Assembly: GCF_022846435.1 (NCBI RefSeq)
Contig: NZ_AP025627.1
Coordinates: 1,150,001-1,214,000 of the forward strand
Length of the DNA stretch: 64,000 bases
DNA from: Parageobacillus sp. KH3-4
GTDB lineage: Bacteria > Bacillota > Bacilli > Bacillales > Anoxybacillaceae
Reading direction: 5' to 3'
The position numbers and the translations under genes were made by a program. Position 1 is the stretch's first letter. Each line of letters begins with the position of its first letter. The notes under the pieces are model-generated. The model saw nothing but the letters and a program-made list of their open reading frames with translations, was not told the origin of the DNA and did no database searches. This document shows positions 1 through 9,628 of this stretch, in pieces.

Positions 1-1668
1 GTCCATAAAATTTTGACAGGGCGTGCATCCGAATTTGATACATTGCGGCAATATAAAGGTTTGTCGGGCTTTCCAAAGAAAAATGAAAGCGAACATGACG
101 TGTGGGAAACCGGCCATAGTTCCACGTCGTTGTCTGCGGCAATGGGGATGGCGATCGCCCGCGACTTAAAGGGAACGGATGAATATATCGTTCCGATTAT
201 TGGTGACGGAGCGTTGACAGGCGGTATGGCGCTTGAGGCGTTAAATCATATCGGTCATGAGAAAAAGGATATTATCGTTGTTTTAAACGATAATGAAATG
301 TCGATTGCTCCGAACGTCGGCGCTTTGCATAATGTGTTAGGGCGGCTGCGGACAGCCGGCAAATATCAATGGGTGAAGGACGAGTTGGAGCTGTTATTAA
401 AAAGAATTCCTGCTGTCGGCGGCAAGTTGGCGGCAATGGCAGAGCGCATTAAAGATAGTCTAAAATATTTGCTCGTTTCCGGCGTTTTTTTTGAGGAATT
501 GGGATTTACGTATCTCGGGCCTGTCGATGGTCACAATTTTGACGATTTGTTTGAGAATTTGCATTACGCCAAAAAAATAAAAGGCCCTGTGCTTCTTCAC
601 GTTATTACGAAAAAAGGAAAAGGGTATAGTCCGGCGGAAAATGATAAAGTCGGAGTATGGCATGGCACCGGTCCATATAAAATCGAAACCGGCGATTTTC
701 TAAAGCCGGTGGATGCTGCGCCGTCATGGAGCGAACTTGTCAGCGAAACAGTGCGGAAGTTGGCGCGCACAGATAAGCGGATTGTCGCGATTACGCCGGC
801 GATGCCAGTCGGCTCGAAACTGGAAGGATTTGCGAGCGAATTTCCTGAGCGAATGTTTGATGTCGGGATTGCTGAGCAGCACGCGACAACGCTTGCCGCG
901 GGGCTTGCTTCGCAAGGGATGAAGCCGTTTCTGGCGATTTATTCGACATTTTTGCAGCGGGCGTATGACCAAGTCGTCCATGATGTTTGCCGGCAAAATT
1001 TAAATGTTTTTTTCGCGATTGACCGGGCCGGGTTAGTCGGCGCGGACGGCGAAACGCACCAAGGTGTGTTTGATATCGCCTTTTTACGCCACATTCCAAA
1101 CCTTGTCATCATGATGCCAAAGGATGAAAACGAAGGGCAGCATATGGTGTATACGGCGATTCAATACGATGACGGGCCGATCGCGCTTCGTTTTCCGCGC
1201 GGCAACGGACTTGGCGTAAAGCTCGATGAAGAATTGAAGAAAATTCCGATAGGAACGTGGGAAGTATTGCGCGAAGGCCGCGATTTAGCGATTTTAACGT
1301 TTGGCACTATGATTTCCGTGGCGCTAGAGGCGGCAGAAAAGCTTGCCAAAGAGAATATTTCCGTGAAAGTGGTGAACGCGCGTTTTATCAAACCGATGGA
1401 TGAGGCAATGTTGCATGATTTGTTAGAAAGCAATATCCCTATTTTAACGATTGAAGAAGCGGTATTGCAAGGCGGATTTGGCAGCGCCGTTTTGGAGTTT
1501 GCCCATGACCATGGCTACCATCAAACGGTAATTAACCGAATGGGCATCCCCGACCGTTTCATTGAACACGGCAGCGTCAAAGAGCTGCTGAATGAAATCG
1601 GCTTAACGACAGCGCATATTATCGACCGCGTGAAAACGATGATACCAAGAAAACAAAAAAGGGCATGA
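1..1668 (+). CDS. dxs: 1-deoxy-D-xylulose-5-phosphate synthase, 5'-truncated
   Basis: Thiamine-diphosphate enzyme that condenses pyruvate and glyceraldehyde-3-phosphate in the first step of the MEP isoprenoid pathway; its product also feeds thiamine and pyridoxal synthesis. The reading frame is open from base 1 (VHKILTGR...), so the N-terminal part, roughly 70-80 residues, lies outside the window. Visible are the ThDP/Mg motif GDGALTGG...NDNEMSI, the transketolase catalytic stretch [15 protein letters not shown] and the C-terminal transketolase domain. The stop is 3 bases before the next gene, so it is co-transcribed with yqxC, as in B. subtilis. Identification is secure. Confidence 0.97.
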   Translation, partial: VHKILTGRASEFDTLRQYKGLSGFPKKNESEHDVWETGHSSTSLSAAMGMAIARDLKGTDEYIVPIIGDGALTGGMALEALNHIGHEKKDIIVVLNDNEMSIAPNVGALHNVLGRLRTAGKYQWVKDELELLLKRIPAVGGKLAAMAERIKDSLKYLLVSGVFFEELGFTYLGPVDGHNFDDLFENLHYAKKIKGPVLLHVITKKGKGYSPAENDKVGVWHGTGPYKIETGDFLKPVDAAPSWSELVSETVRKLARTDKRIVAITPAMPVGSKLEGFASEFPERMFDVGIAEQHATTLAAGLASQGMKPFLAIYSTFLQRAYDQVVHDVCRQNLNVFFAIDRAGLVGADGETHQGVFDIAFLRHIPNLVIMMPKDENEGQHMVYTAIQYDDGPIALRFPRGNGLGVKLDEELKKIPIGTWEVLREGRDLAILTFGTMISVALEAAEKLAKENISVKVVNARFIKPMDEAMLHDLLESNIPILTIEEAVLQGGFGSAVLEFAHDHGYHQTVINRMGIPDRFIEHGSVKELLNEIGLTTAHIIDRVKTMIPRKQKRA

Positions 1669-1671
1669 AAG

Positions 1672-2502
1672 ATGAAAGGGAAAAAAGAACGTCTGGATGT
1701 ATTACTTGTTCAACGAGGTTTAATGGAGACGCGTGAGAAAGCAAAACGGGCGATTATGGCCGGGCTTGTGTATACAAACGAAGTCCGACTAGACAAGCCT
1801 GGCGAAAAAGTTCCCGTAGATATCCCGTTAACGATAAAAGGGGACGTGCTTCCGTATGTAAGCCGCGGCGGCTTGAAGCTCGAAAAAGCGCTGCAGACAT
1901 TCGATGTAAGCGTCCAAGATAAAATCGTTTTGGATATCGGGGCATCTACGGGAGGATTTACCGATTGCGCGCTGCAGCATGGCGCGAAGCTATCGTACGC
2001 GCTTGACGTCGGCTATAATCAGCTGGCGTGGAAGCTGCGCCAGGACGATCGCGTCGTTGTGATGGAGCGGACGAATTTCCGCTATGTCACGCCCGATTAT
2101 TTTACGAAAGGGCTTCCACAATTTGCAACGATCGATGTCTCCTTTATTTCATTAAAACTAATATTGCCTGTATTGAAGAAGGTGATTGTTCCCGGAAGCG
2201 ATGTGGTCGCCCTTGTCAAGCCGCAATTCGAAGCGGGCAGAGAAAAAGTCGGCAAAAAAGGCATCGTTCGCGACCCGAACGTGCATGAAGAGGTGTTGAC
2301 GTCCATCATCAACTTTGCGCTTAGCGAAGGGTTTGATGCTATGAACTTATCGCATTCCCCGATTACCGGCGGCGATGGAAATATCGAATTTTTGCTTCAC
2401 CTCCGCTTTGAAGGCGGAAAAGAAACAGGGGAAAACCGCTTGCCAAAATCGGTCAGCGAGGTAGTGAAAGAAGCCCATTTGCAGTTGAAAAGCCGGGAAT
2501 AA
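1672..2502 (+). CDS. yqxC: TlyA family rRNA 2'-O-methyltransferase (YqxC)
   Basis: 276 residues. An S4 RNA-binding domain (about residues 4-65, ERLDVLLVQRGL...) precedes an FtsJ/RrmJ-type methyltransferase fold with the SAM-binding loop VLDIGASTGGFTDCAL (about residues 84-100). The family methylates ribose 2'-OH groups of 16S/23S rRNA in mycobacteria and was once called hemolysin A; the bacillar substrate is less well established. The gene starts 3 bases after dxs, and its stop codon lies inside the stem of the terminator that ends the pair. Confidence 0.93.
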   Translation: MKGKKERLDVLLVQRGLMETREKAKRAIMAGLVYTNEVRLDKPGEKVPVDIPLTIKGDVLPYVSRGGLKLEKALQTFDVSVQDKIVLDIGASTGGFTDCALQHGAKLSYALDVGYNQLAWKLRQDDRVVVMERTNFRYVTPDYFTKGLPQFATIDVSFISLKLILPVLKKVIVPGSDVVALVKPQFEAGREKVGKKGIVRDPNVHEEVLTSIINFALSEGFDAMNLSHSPITGGDGNIEFLLHLRFEGGKETGENRLPKSVSEVVKEAHLQLKSRE

Positions 2503-2526
2503 CGATGATGGTTATTCCCGTTTTTC
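2494..2526 (+). terminator. Intrinsic terminator after yqxC
   Basis: Perfect 10-bp stem CGGGAATAAC / GTTATTCCCG (2494-2503 with 2511-2520) and a T-run from 2521. The TAA stop of yqxC is part of the left arm. Confidence 0.85.
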
Positions 2527-2556
2527 CCGTGAAATTACTTGTGCGAGGTGTCGAAT

Positions 2557-3006
2557 TTGAATAAAGGACAAAGGCATATTAAAATTCGCGAAATTATTAT
2601 GAACCACGAAATTGAGACGCAAGACGAACTTGTCGATATGCTGAAAAAAGCGGGATTTAATGTAACGCAAGCAACCGTTTCAAGAGACATTAAAGAACTG
2701 CAGCTCGTCAAAGTGCCGATGGCCAATGGCCGCTATAAATATAGCCTTCCTTCCGATCAGCGCTTTAACCCTACGCAAAAATTAAAACGCGCTTTAATGG
2801 ATGCGTTTGTCAAACTTGATGGAGCGGGCAATTTGCTCGTTTTAAAAACGTTGCCAGGCAACGCGCACGCCATTGGCGTTTTGCTTGATAATTTAGACTG
2901 GAACGAAATCGTTGGAACGATTTGCGGAGATGACACTTGCCTTATTATTTGCCGCACAGCCGAAGATGCCGAAAAGGTTTCCGGGCAATTGTTAGGAATG
3001 CTTTAA
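2557..3006 (+). CDS. ahrC: Arginine repressor/activator AhrC (ArgR)
   Basis: 149-residue arginine-dependent regulator that represses arginine synthesis and activates catabolism; works as a hexamer. N-terminal winged helix ([31 protein letters not shown]) and C-terminal oligomerisation/arginine-binding domain with [14 protein letters not shown]. The TTG at 2557 was chosen because GAGGTG lies 6 bases upstream and the product then begins [15 protein letters not shown] like the known G. stearothermophilus ArgR; an upstream TTG at 2539 would add six residues without a site. A candidate AhrC box is present in front of artP in this window. Confidence 0.96.
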   Translation: MNKGQRHIKIREIIMNHEIETQDELVDMLKKAGFNVTQATVSRDIKELQLVKVPMANGRYKYSLPSDQRFNPTQKLKRALMDAFVKLDGAGNLLVLKTLPGNAHAIGVLLDNLDWNEIVGTICGDDTCLIICRTAEDAEKVSGQLLGML

Positions 3007-3025
3007 AAATTGGGGGTGATTCCAC

Positions 3026-4747
3026 TTGCTAGCGGAATTATCCATAAAAAATTTTGCGATTATCGAATCATTGTCGGTTTCGTTTGACAAAGGGCTGACG
3101 GTGCTAACCGGGGAAACGGGAGCGGGAAAGTCGATTATTATTGACGCCATCCAGCTGCTAATTGGAGGGCGCGGTTCGGCGGAGTTTGTCCGCTACGGGG
3201 AAGAGAAGGCGGAAATAGAAGGGCTTTTTTTATTGGATAATGAGAACCATCCATGTTACGGCAAATGTGCGGAAGTAGGTATCGATATTAGCGAAGGCAT
3301 GGTTGTTTTGCGCCGCGAAATTTTTGCGAACGGGAAAAGCGTGTGCCGCGTCAATGGAAAATTAGTGACAACGGCTATATTGCGCGATATCGGTTCTACG
3401 CTTGTCGATATCCACGGCCAACATGAACACCAAGAATTAATGGATCCGTCACGGCATCTTCCGTTGCTCGATGAATACGGAGGAGCGGAAATTGCGGCCG
3501 CGCTTGAAGAATACCGCGCCGTTTATGAGAAATATGAACAATTGCGGAAAAAGTTGGAAAAGCTGAATGAAAATGAGCAGCAAATGGCTCATCGCCTTGA
3601 TTTATTAACATTTCAGCTCGATGAAATTCAAAAAGCGAATTTGCAGGCAAACGAAGATGAACAATTAATGGAAGAAAAAGTAAAAATTATGAACTTCCAA
3701 AAAATTTATGAGGCGCTGAAACATAGTTATGAGGCGTTATCCGGCGAACAACGTGGACTTGATTGGATTGGCCTGGCAATGAGCCATTTAGAAGATGTCA
3801 CCTCTATCAACCCGTCATTGAAAGAAGCGTACGAAACGATTGCGAATAGTTATTATTTATTGGAGGATATTACGTATAAATTGAGCGATGAACTTGAACA
3901 ATTAGAGTATGACCCGGCCCGCCTCGATTTTATTGAAAGCCGCCTTAGCGAAATTAACCAATTAAAACGGAAATACGGATCGACCATAGAAGATATTTTG
4001 CAATATGCCGAAAAAATTGCCGAGGAAATCGATGAACTTCAACATCGCGAAACCCATATCCATGAACTGCAAAAAGAATTGAAGTCGGTGACAGAAGATT
4101 TGTTAATTGAAGCAAAAAATGTGACGAACGTTCGCCAAAAATACGCGAAAATGTTAATTGACCGTATTCATCAAGAATTAAAAGATCTATACATGGAAAA
4201 AACGCAATTTGATATCGTATTCACGAAAAGAGAAGGAGCGCTCGATGCGCCGCTGCTTGACGGCGTACCAGTGAGATTTCATGAAGATGGCGTCGATGAT
4301 GTGGAATTTTACATTTCCACCAACGTGGGCGAACCGCTAAAACCGCTGGCGAAAATTGCTTCCGGCGGCGAATTGTCACGCATCATGCTCGCGTTAAAAA
4401 GCATATTTTCGAAACATCAAGGCGTTACATCCATCATTTTTGATGAAGTCGATACAGGCGTCAGCGGCCGGGTTGCGCAGGCGATCGCCGAAAAAATTTA
4501 CCGCGTCTCGATTGGTTCGCAAGTGCTTTGTATTTCCCATTTGCCGCAAGTAGCGGCGATGGCGGATACGCATTTATTTATTGCGAAGGAAACGGACGGA
4601 AATCGGACAAGGACATTAGTAAAAGCATTATCGGACGAAGAAAAAGTAAAAGAAATCGGCCGGATGATTTCCGGGGTGGAAATTACAGAACTAACGAAGC
4701 AACATGCAAAAGAGCTGCTTGAGCTAGCAGCGAAAATCAAAGGATGA
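3026..4747 (+). CDS. recN: DNA repair protein RecN
   Basis: 573-residue SMC-like ATPase that acts early in double-strand break repair and gathers DNA ends at repair centres. N-terminal Walker A GETGAGKS near residue 30, a long central coiled coil (about 155-370), then the ABC signature ASGGELSR and Walker B SIIFDEVDTG near the C-terminus. TTG start at 3026 has GGGGGTGA about 7 bases upstream. It follows ahrC by 19 bases, the usual Bacillus arrangement. Confidence 0.97.
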   Translation: MLAELSIKNFAIIESLSVSFDKGLTVLTGETGAGKSIIIDAIQLLIGGRGSAEFVRYGEEKAEIEGLFLLDNENHPCYGKCAEVGIDISEGMVVLRREIFANGKSVCRVNGKLVTTAILRDIGSTLVDIHGQHEHQELMDPSRHLPLLDEYGGAEIAAALEEYRAVYEKYEQLRKKLEKLNENEQQMAHRLDLLTFQLDEIQKANLQANEDEQLMEEKVKIMNFQKIYEALKHSYEALSGEQRGLDWIGLAMSHLEDVTSINPSLKEAYETIANSYYLLEDITYKLSDELEQLEYDPARLDFIESRLSEINQLKRKYGSTIEDILQYAEKIAEEIDELQHRETHIHELQKELKSVTEDLLIEAKNVTNVRQKYAKMLIDRIHQELKDLYMEKTQFDIVFTKREGALDAPLLDGVPVRFHEDGVDDVEFYISTNVGEPLKPLAKIASGGELSRIMLALKSIFSKHQGVTSIIFDEVDTGVSGRVAQAIAEKIYRVSIGSQVLCISHLPQVAAMADTHLFIAKETDGNRTRTLVKALSDEEKVKEIGRMISGVEITELTKQHAKELLELAAKIKG

Positions 4748-4750
4748 AAC

Positions 4751-4777
4751 GCTATCCATTATGGGTAGCTTTTTTTA
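4751..4777 (+). terminator. Intrinsic terminator after recN
   Basis: Seven-base stem GCTATCC / GGGTAGC (one G-T pair) with a short loop, followed by eight T residues from 4770. Confidence 0.75.
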
Positions 4778-4873
4778 TGGGAAAAGCGATTATATTTCCA
4801 CGGTTTAAGGCAAAATTAAAACTGTAGCCGCTTTTTCGAAGGGTGTAGGTGGGAGCGAGGAGAGTGAAAACGA

Positions 4874-6166
4874 TTGAATACAGAGGCAATCCGGAAAATA
4901 ATAGGAGTTTTTCTCCTTGTTTCGCTGACGTTTATTAGTATGTCAAAACCGATTAAAGAGTATTTGCAAATTCCAAAACAAATCATGATGTTTGAAGGAG
5001 AAGCGATGCGATTTTCTTCTACGGCGCTCCCAGTCCAAACGACGGTGAAAGATGCTTCCAAATCGCTAGAAATTCACAAACATGCTCATTCGTTTTCCGT
5101 AAAAGCAAAGCAGCGTGGAGAAAAGCAAATGGTATTGGAAGTTGCCGGAATGCCGGTAAAACAAGTGGATGTGAAAGTGCTGCCAAGTTTAAAGGTCGTC
5201 CCCGGAGGGCAATCGATTGGCGTTAAGTTAAATACGGTAGGAGTTCTTGTCGTTGGCTACCATCTGATCGAAACAGAAAACGGAAAAAAATCGCCGGGTG
5301 AAATTGCCGGGATTAAAGTGGGAGATATAATTACCGGCATTAACGGGAAAAAAATCGAAAACATGGATGATCTTTCTCCTTTTATTGAAGAGGCAGGAAA
5401 AAGAGGAAAACCGCTTCATCTTCAAGTTCTTCGTGACCAGCACTCCTTTACGACGAAATTAGTTCCGTTAAAGGATAAACACGATCACGCTTACCGCATC
5501 GGATTGTACATCCGTGATTCTGCTGCCGGCATTGGCACGCTGACGTTTTACGACCCTGTTTCTAAAAAATACGGAGCATTAGGGCACGTCATTTCCGATA
5601 TGGATACGAAAAAACCAATTGTTGTGCAAAACGGTCAAATTATGAAATCAACCGTTACATCCATTGAAAAAGGAAGCAGTGGCAATCCTGGCGAGAAATT
5701 AGCGCGATTTTCAAGCGATAAGGAAGTTATCGGAAACATTACCGATAACAGTCCGTTTGGCATTTTTGGTACGCTCTCCAAACCGATCGACAACGGAATT
5801 TTTACAAAACCGATTCCGATTGCGTTATCGAGCCAAGTTAAGGAAGGGCCGGCAAAAATGTTGACTGTTGTGGAAAACGACAAAGTCGAGCCATTTGATA
5901 TTGAAATTGTAAGCACCATTCCTCAAAAATTTCCAGCCACAAAAGGTCTTGTTATTCGTGTCACTGATCCCCGTTTATTAAAAAAGACGGGCGGAATCGT
6001 TCAAGGAATGAGCGGAAGCCCGATTATTCAAAACGGGAAATTAGTCGGCGCAGTTACTCATGTATTTGTCAATGATCCGACATCTGGCTATGGCGTTCAT
6101 ATCGAATGGATGTTACACGAAGCAGGAATTGATATATACGGAAAATCGAACAAAAAGGCGAGCTGA
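4874..6166 (+). CDS. spoIVB: SpoIV B peptidase (S55 serine protease)
   Basis: 430-residue forespore protease that crosses to the intermembrane space and cleaves SpoIVFA, releasing SpoIVFB to process pro-sigma-K. One N-terminal membrane segment (about residues 8-25), a PDZ domain (about 110-195, GGQSIGVKL...[13 protein letters not shown]) and the S55 peptidase domain. The catalytic pair is visible: His238 in [10 protein letters not shown] and Ser380 in QGMSGSPI. The start is TTG with GAGGAG 11 bases upstream; no better start is in frame. Monocistronic by its flanking hairpins. Confidence 0.95.
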   Translation: MNTEAIRKIIGVFLLVSLTFISMSKPIKEYLQIPKQIMMFEGEAMRFSSTALPVQTTVKDASKSLEIHKHAHSFSVKAKQRGEKQMVLEVAGMPVKQVDVKVLPSLKVVPGGQSIGVKLNTVGVLVVGYHLIETENGKKSPGEIAGIKVGDIITGINGKKIENMDDLSPFIEEAGKRGKPLHLQVLRDQHSFTTKLVPLKDKHDHAYRIGLYIRDSAAGIGTLTFYDPVSKKYGALGHVISDMDTKKPIVVQNGQIMKSTVTSIEKGSSGNPGEKLARFSSDKEVIGNITDNSPFGIFGTLSKPIDNGIFTKPIPIALSSQVKEGPAKMLTVVENDKVEPFDIEIVSTIPQKFPATKGLVIRVTDPRLLKKTGGIVQGMSGSPIIQNGKLVGAVTHVFVNDPTSGYGVHIEWMLHEAGIDIYGKSNKKAS

Positions 6167-6185
6167 TAATGCGGCTCGTCTTTTG
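6157..6185 (+). terminator. Probable terminator after spoIVB
   Basis: Stem GGCGAGC / GCTCGTC overlapping the stop codon and followed by TTTT; short but well placed. Confidence 0.5.
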
Positions 6186-6319
6186 AAATTTTATTTACAA
6201 AAAATTTCGTGGAAAACATCATAAATTCAGCTTTTTTTGCATAGATATTTGATGAAACATCATATAAAATGAATATGTAAAGATTTTTCGATAAAATTAT
6301 ATTTATATTCCATAAAAAA

Positions 6320-6349
6320 TTGTCAAATTAGGTCGTTTTTTGATATAAT
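6320..6349 (+). promoter_or_regulatory. Sigma-A-type vegetative promoter of spo0A (Pv)
   Basis: TTGTCA at 6320-6325 and a perfect TATAAT at 6344-6349 with an 18-bp spacer, 131 bases before the spo0A start. B. subtilis spo0A is known to have a vegetative sigma-A promoter upstream of a sigma-H promoter; the layout here matches. Confidence 0.65.
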
Positions 6350-6392
6350 TCCAAAAATTATTTGTTTTTTTAATATTTTTTAAAAAAGTGAA

Positions 6393-6417
6393 AGGATTTT
6401 TCATCATGTTGTCGAAT
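6393..6417 (+). promoter_or_regulatory. Sigma-H promoter of spo0A (Ps) with Spo0A box
   Basis: AGGATTT at 6393-6399 and GAAT at 6414-6417 match the sigma-H -35/-10 pattern. The sequence TGTCGAA at 6410-6416, the Spo0A box core, overlaps the -10 element. A related TTGTCAAA lies at 6320-6327 over the upstream promoter. This fits autoregulated switching between promoters during sporulation onset. Confidence 0.6.
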
Positions 6418-6480
6418 TTGTCACAATAGAATTTTCATCTACATAGCAATAGAATTTTGGGAGTAAGGAGGAAGATTTTC

Positions 6481-7260
6481 TTGAAAATTAAAGTATGTAT
6501 TGCGGACGATAATCGTGAGTTAGTGAATTTGCTCGAAGAATATATTTCCAGCCAAAACGATATGGAAGTGATCGGGACTGCTTATAATGGTCAAGATTGC
6601 TTATATATGCTCGAGGAAAAACAACCGGATGTGTTATTGTTAGACATTATTATGCCTCATTTAGATGGATTGGCCGTATTGGAAAAAATTCGTGCGAAGC
6701 GGGAAAAACAACCGAATGTGATCATGTTGACAGCGTTTGGCCAAGAAGATGTGACAAAGAAAGCAGTGGAACTTGGCGCCTCTTATTTTATTTTAAAACC
6801 GTTTGACATGGAAAATTTAGTGTATCATATCCGTCAAGTGCATGGAAAAACAGCACCAATGGTGAAAAAAGCAGCGTCTGCCTACCAAACGCGGGATAAC
6901 AGGCCGAAAAATTTGGATGCAAGCATCACGAGCATCATTCATGAAATCGGCGTTCCGGCCCATATTAAAGGATATTTATATTTACGTGAAGCGATCGCCA
7001 TGGTATATAACGATATTGAATTGCTCGGGGCAATTACGAAAGTGCTTTACCCAGACATTGCGAAAAAATATAATACGACCGCCAGCCGCGTCGAGCGGGC
7101 GATCCGCCATGCGATTGAAGTCGCTTGGAGCCGCGGCAATCTCGAATCCATTTCTTCCTTATTCGGCTACACCGTAAGCATGTCCAAAGCCAAACCGACA
7201 AACAGCGAATTCATTGCGATGGTAGCCGATAAGCTAAGATTAGAGCATAAGGCGTCTTAA
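6481..7260 (+). CDS. spo0A: Sporulation master response regulator Spo0A
   Basis: 259-residue phosphorelay output regulator. Receiver domain (1-125) with acidic pocket DDN near residue 10, phosphoacceptor Asp55 in LLLDIIMP and Lys in ILKPFD; hinge about 126-150; C-terminal Spo0A effector domain with recognition helix [21 protein letters not shown] at 6481 is preferred: TAAGGAGG lies 8 bases upstream and the product begins [11 protein letters not shown] like other Spo0A proteins. It is preceded by two promoters and a Spo0A box. The sequence downstream departs from the usual B. subtilis order. Confidence 0.98.
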   Translation: MKIKVCIADDNRELVNLLEEYISSQNDMEVIGTAYNGQDCLYMLEEKQPDVLLLDIIMPHLDGLAVLEKIRAKREKQPNVIMLTAFGQEDVTKKAVELGASYFILKPFDMENLVYHIRQVHGKTAPMVKKAASAYQTRDNRPKNLDASITSIIHEIGVPAHIKGYLYLREAIAMVYNDIELLGAITKVLYPDIAKKYNTTASRVERAIRHAIEVAWSRGNLESISSLFGYTVSMSKAKPTNSEFIAMVADKLRLEHKAS

Positions 7261-7417
7261 AGCCGCTAATATCAACGGTTTGAAGGCTTCGGGCAACAAA
7301 CGTTAGTTACCGATAAATATCGAAACGAAGCCGATAAATATTCATACGTACGCATACGAACGAGAAACGCCTCTTATTTACCGGGGAAAACAACGGTAAG
7401 TAGGAGGTGTTTTTATT

Positions 7418-7800
7418 TTGTCCGACTTTGATATTCAGTTAGATAATTTCATGCTGTATTGTGACGCTAAAAATCTGTCGCGGAAAACGAAAGCGAGTTA
7501 CGAACAAACTTTACGCCTATTCTTTTTATATCTCGAGGAACAACACAAAATTAAGCAGATCAAGAAAGTAAAGCCTTTTCACATTCGGGCGTATATCAAA
7601 TATTTACGTGAGCGCGGGAAATATACGGTGGTTTCTAACCTAAATAAGACAAACGTAAATTATCCGACCCATCGTACAGATGACAACAAACCGATCAGCG
7701 ATACAACCATTTCTAAAAGTGTTTTTCAATTTCTTGTCTAGAGAACGGGAAATAAAAGAAGATCCATGCGAAAATATCGAAAACGTTAAACCGCAGCCTT
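7418..7800 (+). pseudogene. Broken tyrosine recombinase (phage-integrase type), N-terminal part
   Basis: A strong site (AGGAGGTG) precedes a frame giving a core-binding SAM-like integrase domain: YEQTLRLFFLYLEEQ, HIRAYIKYLRERGKY. The frame stops at 7741, but a second + frame picks up the family motif again (FFNFLSREREIKEDPCENI, about 7722-7794), showing a frameshift near 7715. Similarity then ends at about 7800, so the catalytic R-H-x-x-R-Y domain is missing. This is a decayed remnant of a mobile-element or phage integrase lying just downstream of spo0A. Confidence 0.7.
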
Positions 7801-8308
7801 GCACGGCATGCATAAAGCGCGTCCCTTCGAAACATTTTGTTGTTACATCGGCTTTTTCCAAACATATAGTTCGAAAATAAAGAAACAATCGCGACGGCAA
7901 TAAGCCCGAAAAATACAATATAAATCCGCCAAGCAAACCGCTTCAACGATATTGTTTCCAGAATTAACAGCGTCGAAACAATGTCGCGACATTGTACGGA
8001 AGTGTTTAGCGGGTATAAACGTGATAATGGCGCCAAACAGCGCGTTTGTGAAAAGAAATACGCGACGATATCAAAGTACACTTAACCGCGATGGTTTAAC
8101 GAAAGGTCAGCGGCTTTGTATCGTGCTGAACCTGTAACAAGGCGAAGGAGCAATTAAAGGCGAAGCAAAGGCAGTCAAGCGGACGAAACAATCAAACATC
8201 GTTCTGCACAAATGGTCATAACGAAAGCCTGATGATCCAAAAACAGACCAACGGGAAGGCGGAAACGGCGTAGCATAACTTTCAATACTTAGAAGAATAA
8301 AAATAAAA
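7801..8308 (+). other. Stretch without a recognisable gene
   Basis: About 500 bases between the integrase remnant and the next hairpin. No frame has both a plausible ribosome site and recognisable protein motifs. A minus-strand frame around 7713-8081 encodes a hydrophobic run (RIYIVFFGLIAVAIVSLFSN) that could be a fragment of a membrane protein, but it has no start signal and overlaps the integrase remnant. Most likely decayed accessory DNA. Confidence 0.45.
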
Positions 8309-8340
8309 AGCGGCTCGTTGCGTTAACGGGTCGCTTTCGT
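8309..8340 (+). terminator. Possible hairpin/terminator
   Basis: AAGCGGC ... GTCGCTTT arms around 8309-8337 with a short T-containing tail; it may mark the end of a former transcript. Confidence 0.35.
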
Positions 8341-8420
8341 GTTTTCGAAAATTTTTCAAGAGCACGTGCATTTTTCGAAGATAACTCGAAAAAATTATTA
8401 ATAAAAGGAGGTTTGATTTT

Positions 8421-8540
8421 ATGGATAATGGACAGAAAGACGTAGATAAATACATAGAGGAACTCAAGGAAAAGGGCGAAAATAGTTCAAATGACACCGA
8501 AGTGATCGAAAATATCAAGTCGATGGGTGACATCGATTAG
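8421..8540 (+). CDS. Small hydrophilic protein, 39 residues, unknown
   Basis: ATG at 8421 is preceded by AAAGGAGG with ideal spacing. The product (MDNGQKDVDKYIEELKEKG... ending MGDID) is highly charged, predicted helical and has no signal peptide or membrane segment. No family is recognised. It sits between an unrecognised stretch and the IS3 derivative, so it may belong to the same accessory patch. The strong ribosome site and clean stop are the only support for coding. Confidence 0.4.
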   Translation: MDNGQKDVDKYIEELKEKGENSSNDTEVIENIKSMGDID

Positions 8541-8564
8541 CAAAGCGAGGTCTAACTGCATATG

Positions 8565-8599
8565 CCCCTGTCAAGTAGACATTGAAAAAAGAGGATATT
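8565..8599. repeat. Terminal inverted repeat of IS3 derivative, left copy
   Basis: Begins CCCCTGTCAAGTAGACATTG and ends GAGGATATT. It pairs with 9297-9330 with only a few mismatches and one single-base gap, allowing the element ends to be placed. Confidence 0.8.
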
Positions 8600-8622
8600 A
8601 AGTTGCGGTCTTGTCTCGATAC

Positions 8623-9254
8623 TCAATCGGAGAAAGGCCGTTTTTTGTGAATCACCGATTGAATTCCCCATTCTCCCATAAGACGCTGTACAAGTTGATC
8701 GTTTACCATGGTTCCTTCTCTGGATAATGCCCTTGTTATCCGTTTATATCCGAAGTATGGAGCATTCTTATAAATGGCAAGTAAATGGCAAGTAAATGTT
8801 CTTTTAATAAAAGCTCTTCTTCCAGACGGAATGCTTTTTTGGATCGGCTTTTGCGCCATTGTAGTACCGTGCCGTGCTTTAGAAACTTTGGAACAACCAT
8901 GCAAGTGGGTGCTTTTTCCGCAGCTCATCGATAATGAGAAACTTTTCCGATTTTAAGACAACTCCTTCCCGTATAGATTTGGTGGCGCCTTTTAGGTATT
9001 CCACCTGTGCTTTCCAATACGCGTTTTCCTCTGCCAAACTGGAAAAATGTTTGCGATTCCGCACTCTCCGTTGATCTTTCAATGACTCGCCGCGCTGAAC
9101 TTTCTTGATCCATTTGGGCAATCTGGGCAGCGCTCTTGATTCCAAAATGTTTGCGGAGCTGCCGATCAGGCCAGCCCTCTTTCCAATTTCAAACGAACGA
9201 CTTCCCGTTTCAGCTCTTCGGAATGGGTGTTAAACGTTTGTTCTTTTTTGCCAT
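8623..9254 (-). pseudogene. Decayed IS3 transposase OrfA/OrfB
   Basis: An ATG at 9254 (preceded by GGGAGGGG) opens OrfA, but the frame shifts after MAKK and again after LKLERGL, with fragments recoverable in all three frames (EQTFNTHSEELKREVV; KWIKKVQRGESLKD; LAEENAYWKAQVEYLKG). OrfB follows as KFLIIDELRKKHPLAWLF and HLLAIYKNAPYFGYKRITRAL...MGEWGIQSVIHKKRPF, and stops at 8623 before any DDE residue. Clearly non-functional. Confidence 0.8.
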
Positions 9255-9296
9255 CAAAAATCCCCTCCCAAGCAGACTTTTAAGAACATCATATCC

Positions 9297-9330
9297 AATG
9301 TCCTCTTTTTTCGCTGTCTACTTGTAGGGG
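9297..9330. repeat. Terminal inverted repeat of IS3 derivative, right copy
   Basis: Reverse complement begins CCCCTACAAGTAGACAGCG and ends GAGGACATT, matching the left copy at 8565-8599. Confidence 0.8.
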
Positions 9331-9367
9331 ATAATACCATCGACTGATTTTTTATACAATTTTTTCT

Positions 9368-9514
9368 TTATTGTTGTTCATTTTGCTTTTTTTCTAATTC
9401 GAGCAATTTTTGCACTAAAATATGCTGAGGCATATGCATAATTTGTTCGATCGGCATTCCTAGTGCTTTCGCTAATTTTTGCGCCGTTTCGAAAGAAATT
9501 TGCAGCGGTCTCAT
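9368..9514 (-). CDS. YycC family small protein
   Basis: 48 residues, MRPLQISFETAQKLAKALGM...MHMPQHILVQKLLELEKKQ. ATG at 9514 has AGGTGA 8 bases upstream; a longer frame reading back to 9670 has no site and overlaps yqiK. The sequence fits the YycC-like family of short Bacillaceae proteins of unknown role. It is transcribed divergently from yqiK and sits beside the right end of the IS3 derivative. Confidence 0.75.
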   Translation of the reverse strand: MRPLQISFETAQKLAKALGMPIEQIMHMPQHILVQKLLELEKKQNEQQ

Positions 9515-9628
9515 CTTATTATCACCTCGCTTGCTGATAAAAACAGTATAGCAATTTTTTTGTTTTCCCGCATATATTTTTATGATCGCTTTTGCATGAG
9601 GTCGACAGAAGGGAGTTAAACAAAACGC

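Larger units (their letters stand above)
8565..9330 (-). mobile_element. Internally deleted IS3-family element with intact ends
   Basis: A 766-bp unit bounded by inverted terminal sequences of about 34-35 bp. Inside, on the minus strand, lie remnants of both IS3 reading frames: OrfA (THSEELKREVVRLKLERG, KWIKKVQRGES) and the start of OrfB (FGYKRITRALSREG, HKKRPF). The DDE catalytic domain that normally fills most of OrfB is gone, so the copy cannot supply its own transposase. No convincing target duplication is seen at the edges. Confidence 0.8.

Noticed and set aside
724-1099. Long antisense ORFs inside dxs and many other genes
   Set aside because: They run opposite to well-supported genes, lack ribosome sites and show no motifs; typical shadows of codon-biased coding DNA.
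7713-8081. Minus-strand ORF with a hydrophobic stretch
   Set aside because: No ribosome site, overlaps the integrase remnant, and only one possible membrane segment; at most a fragment of a lost membrane-protein gene.
8561-9334. Target-site duplication around the IS3 derivative
   Set aside because: Flanks read TATG before and ATAA after; there is no exact 3-4 bp duplication, so none is claimed.
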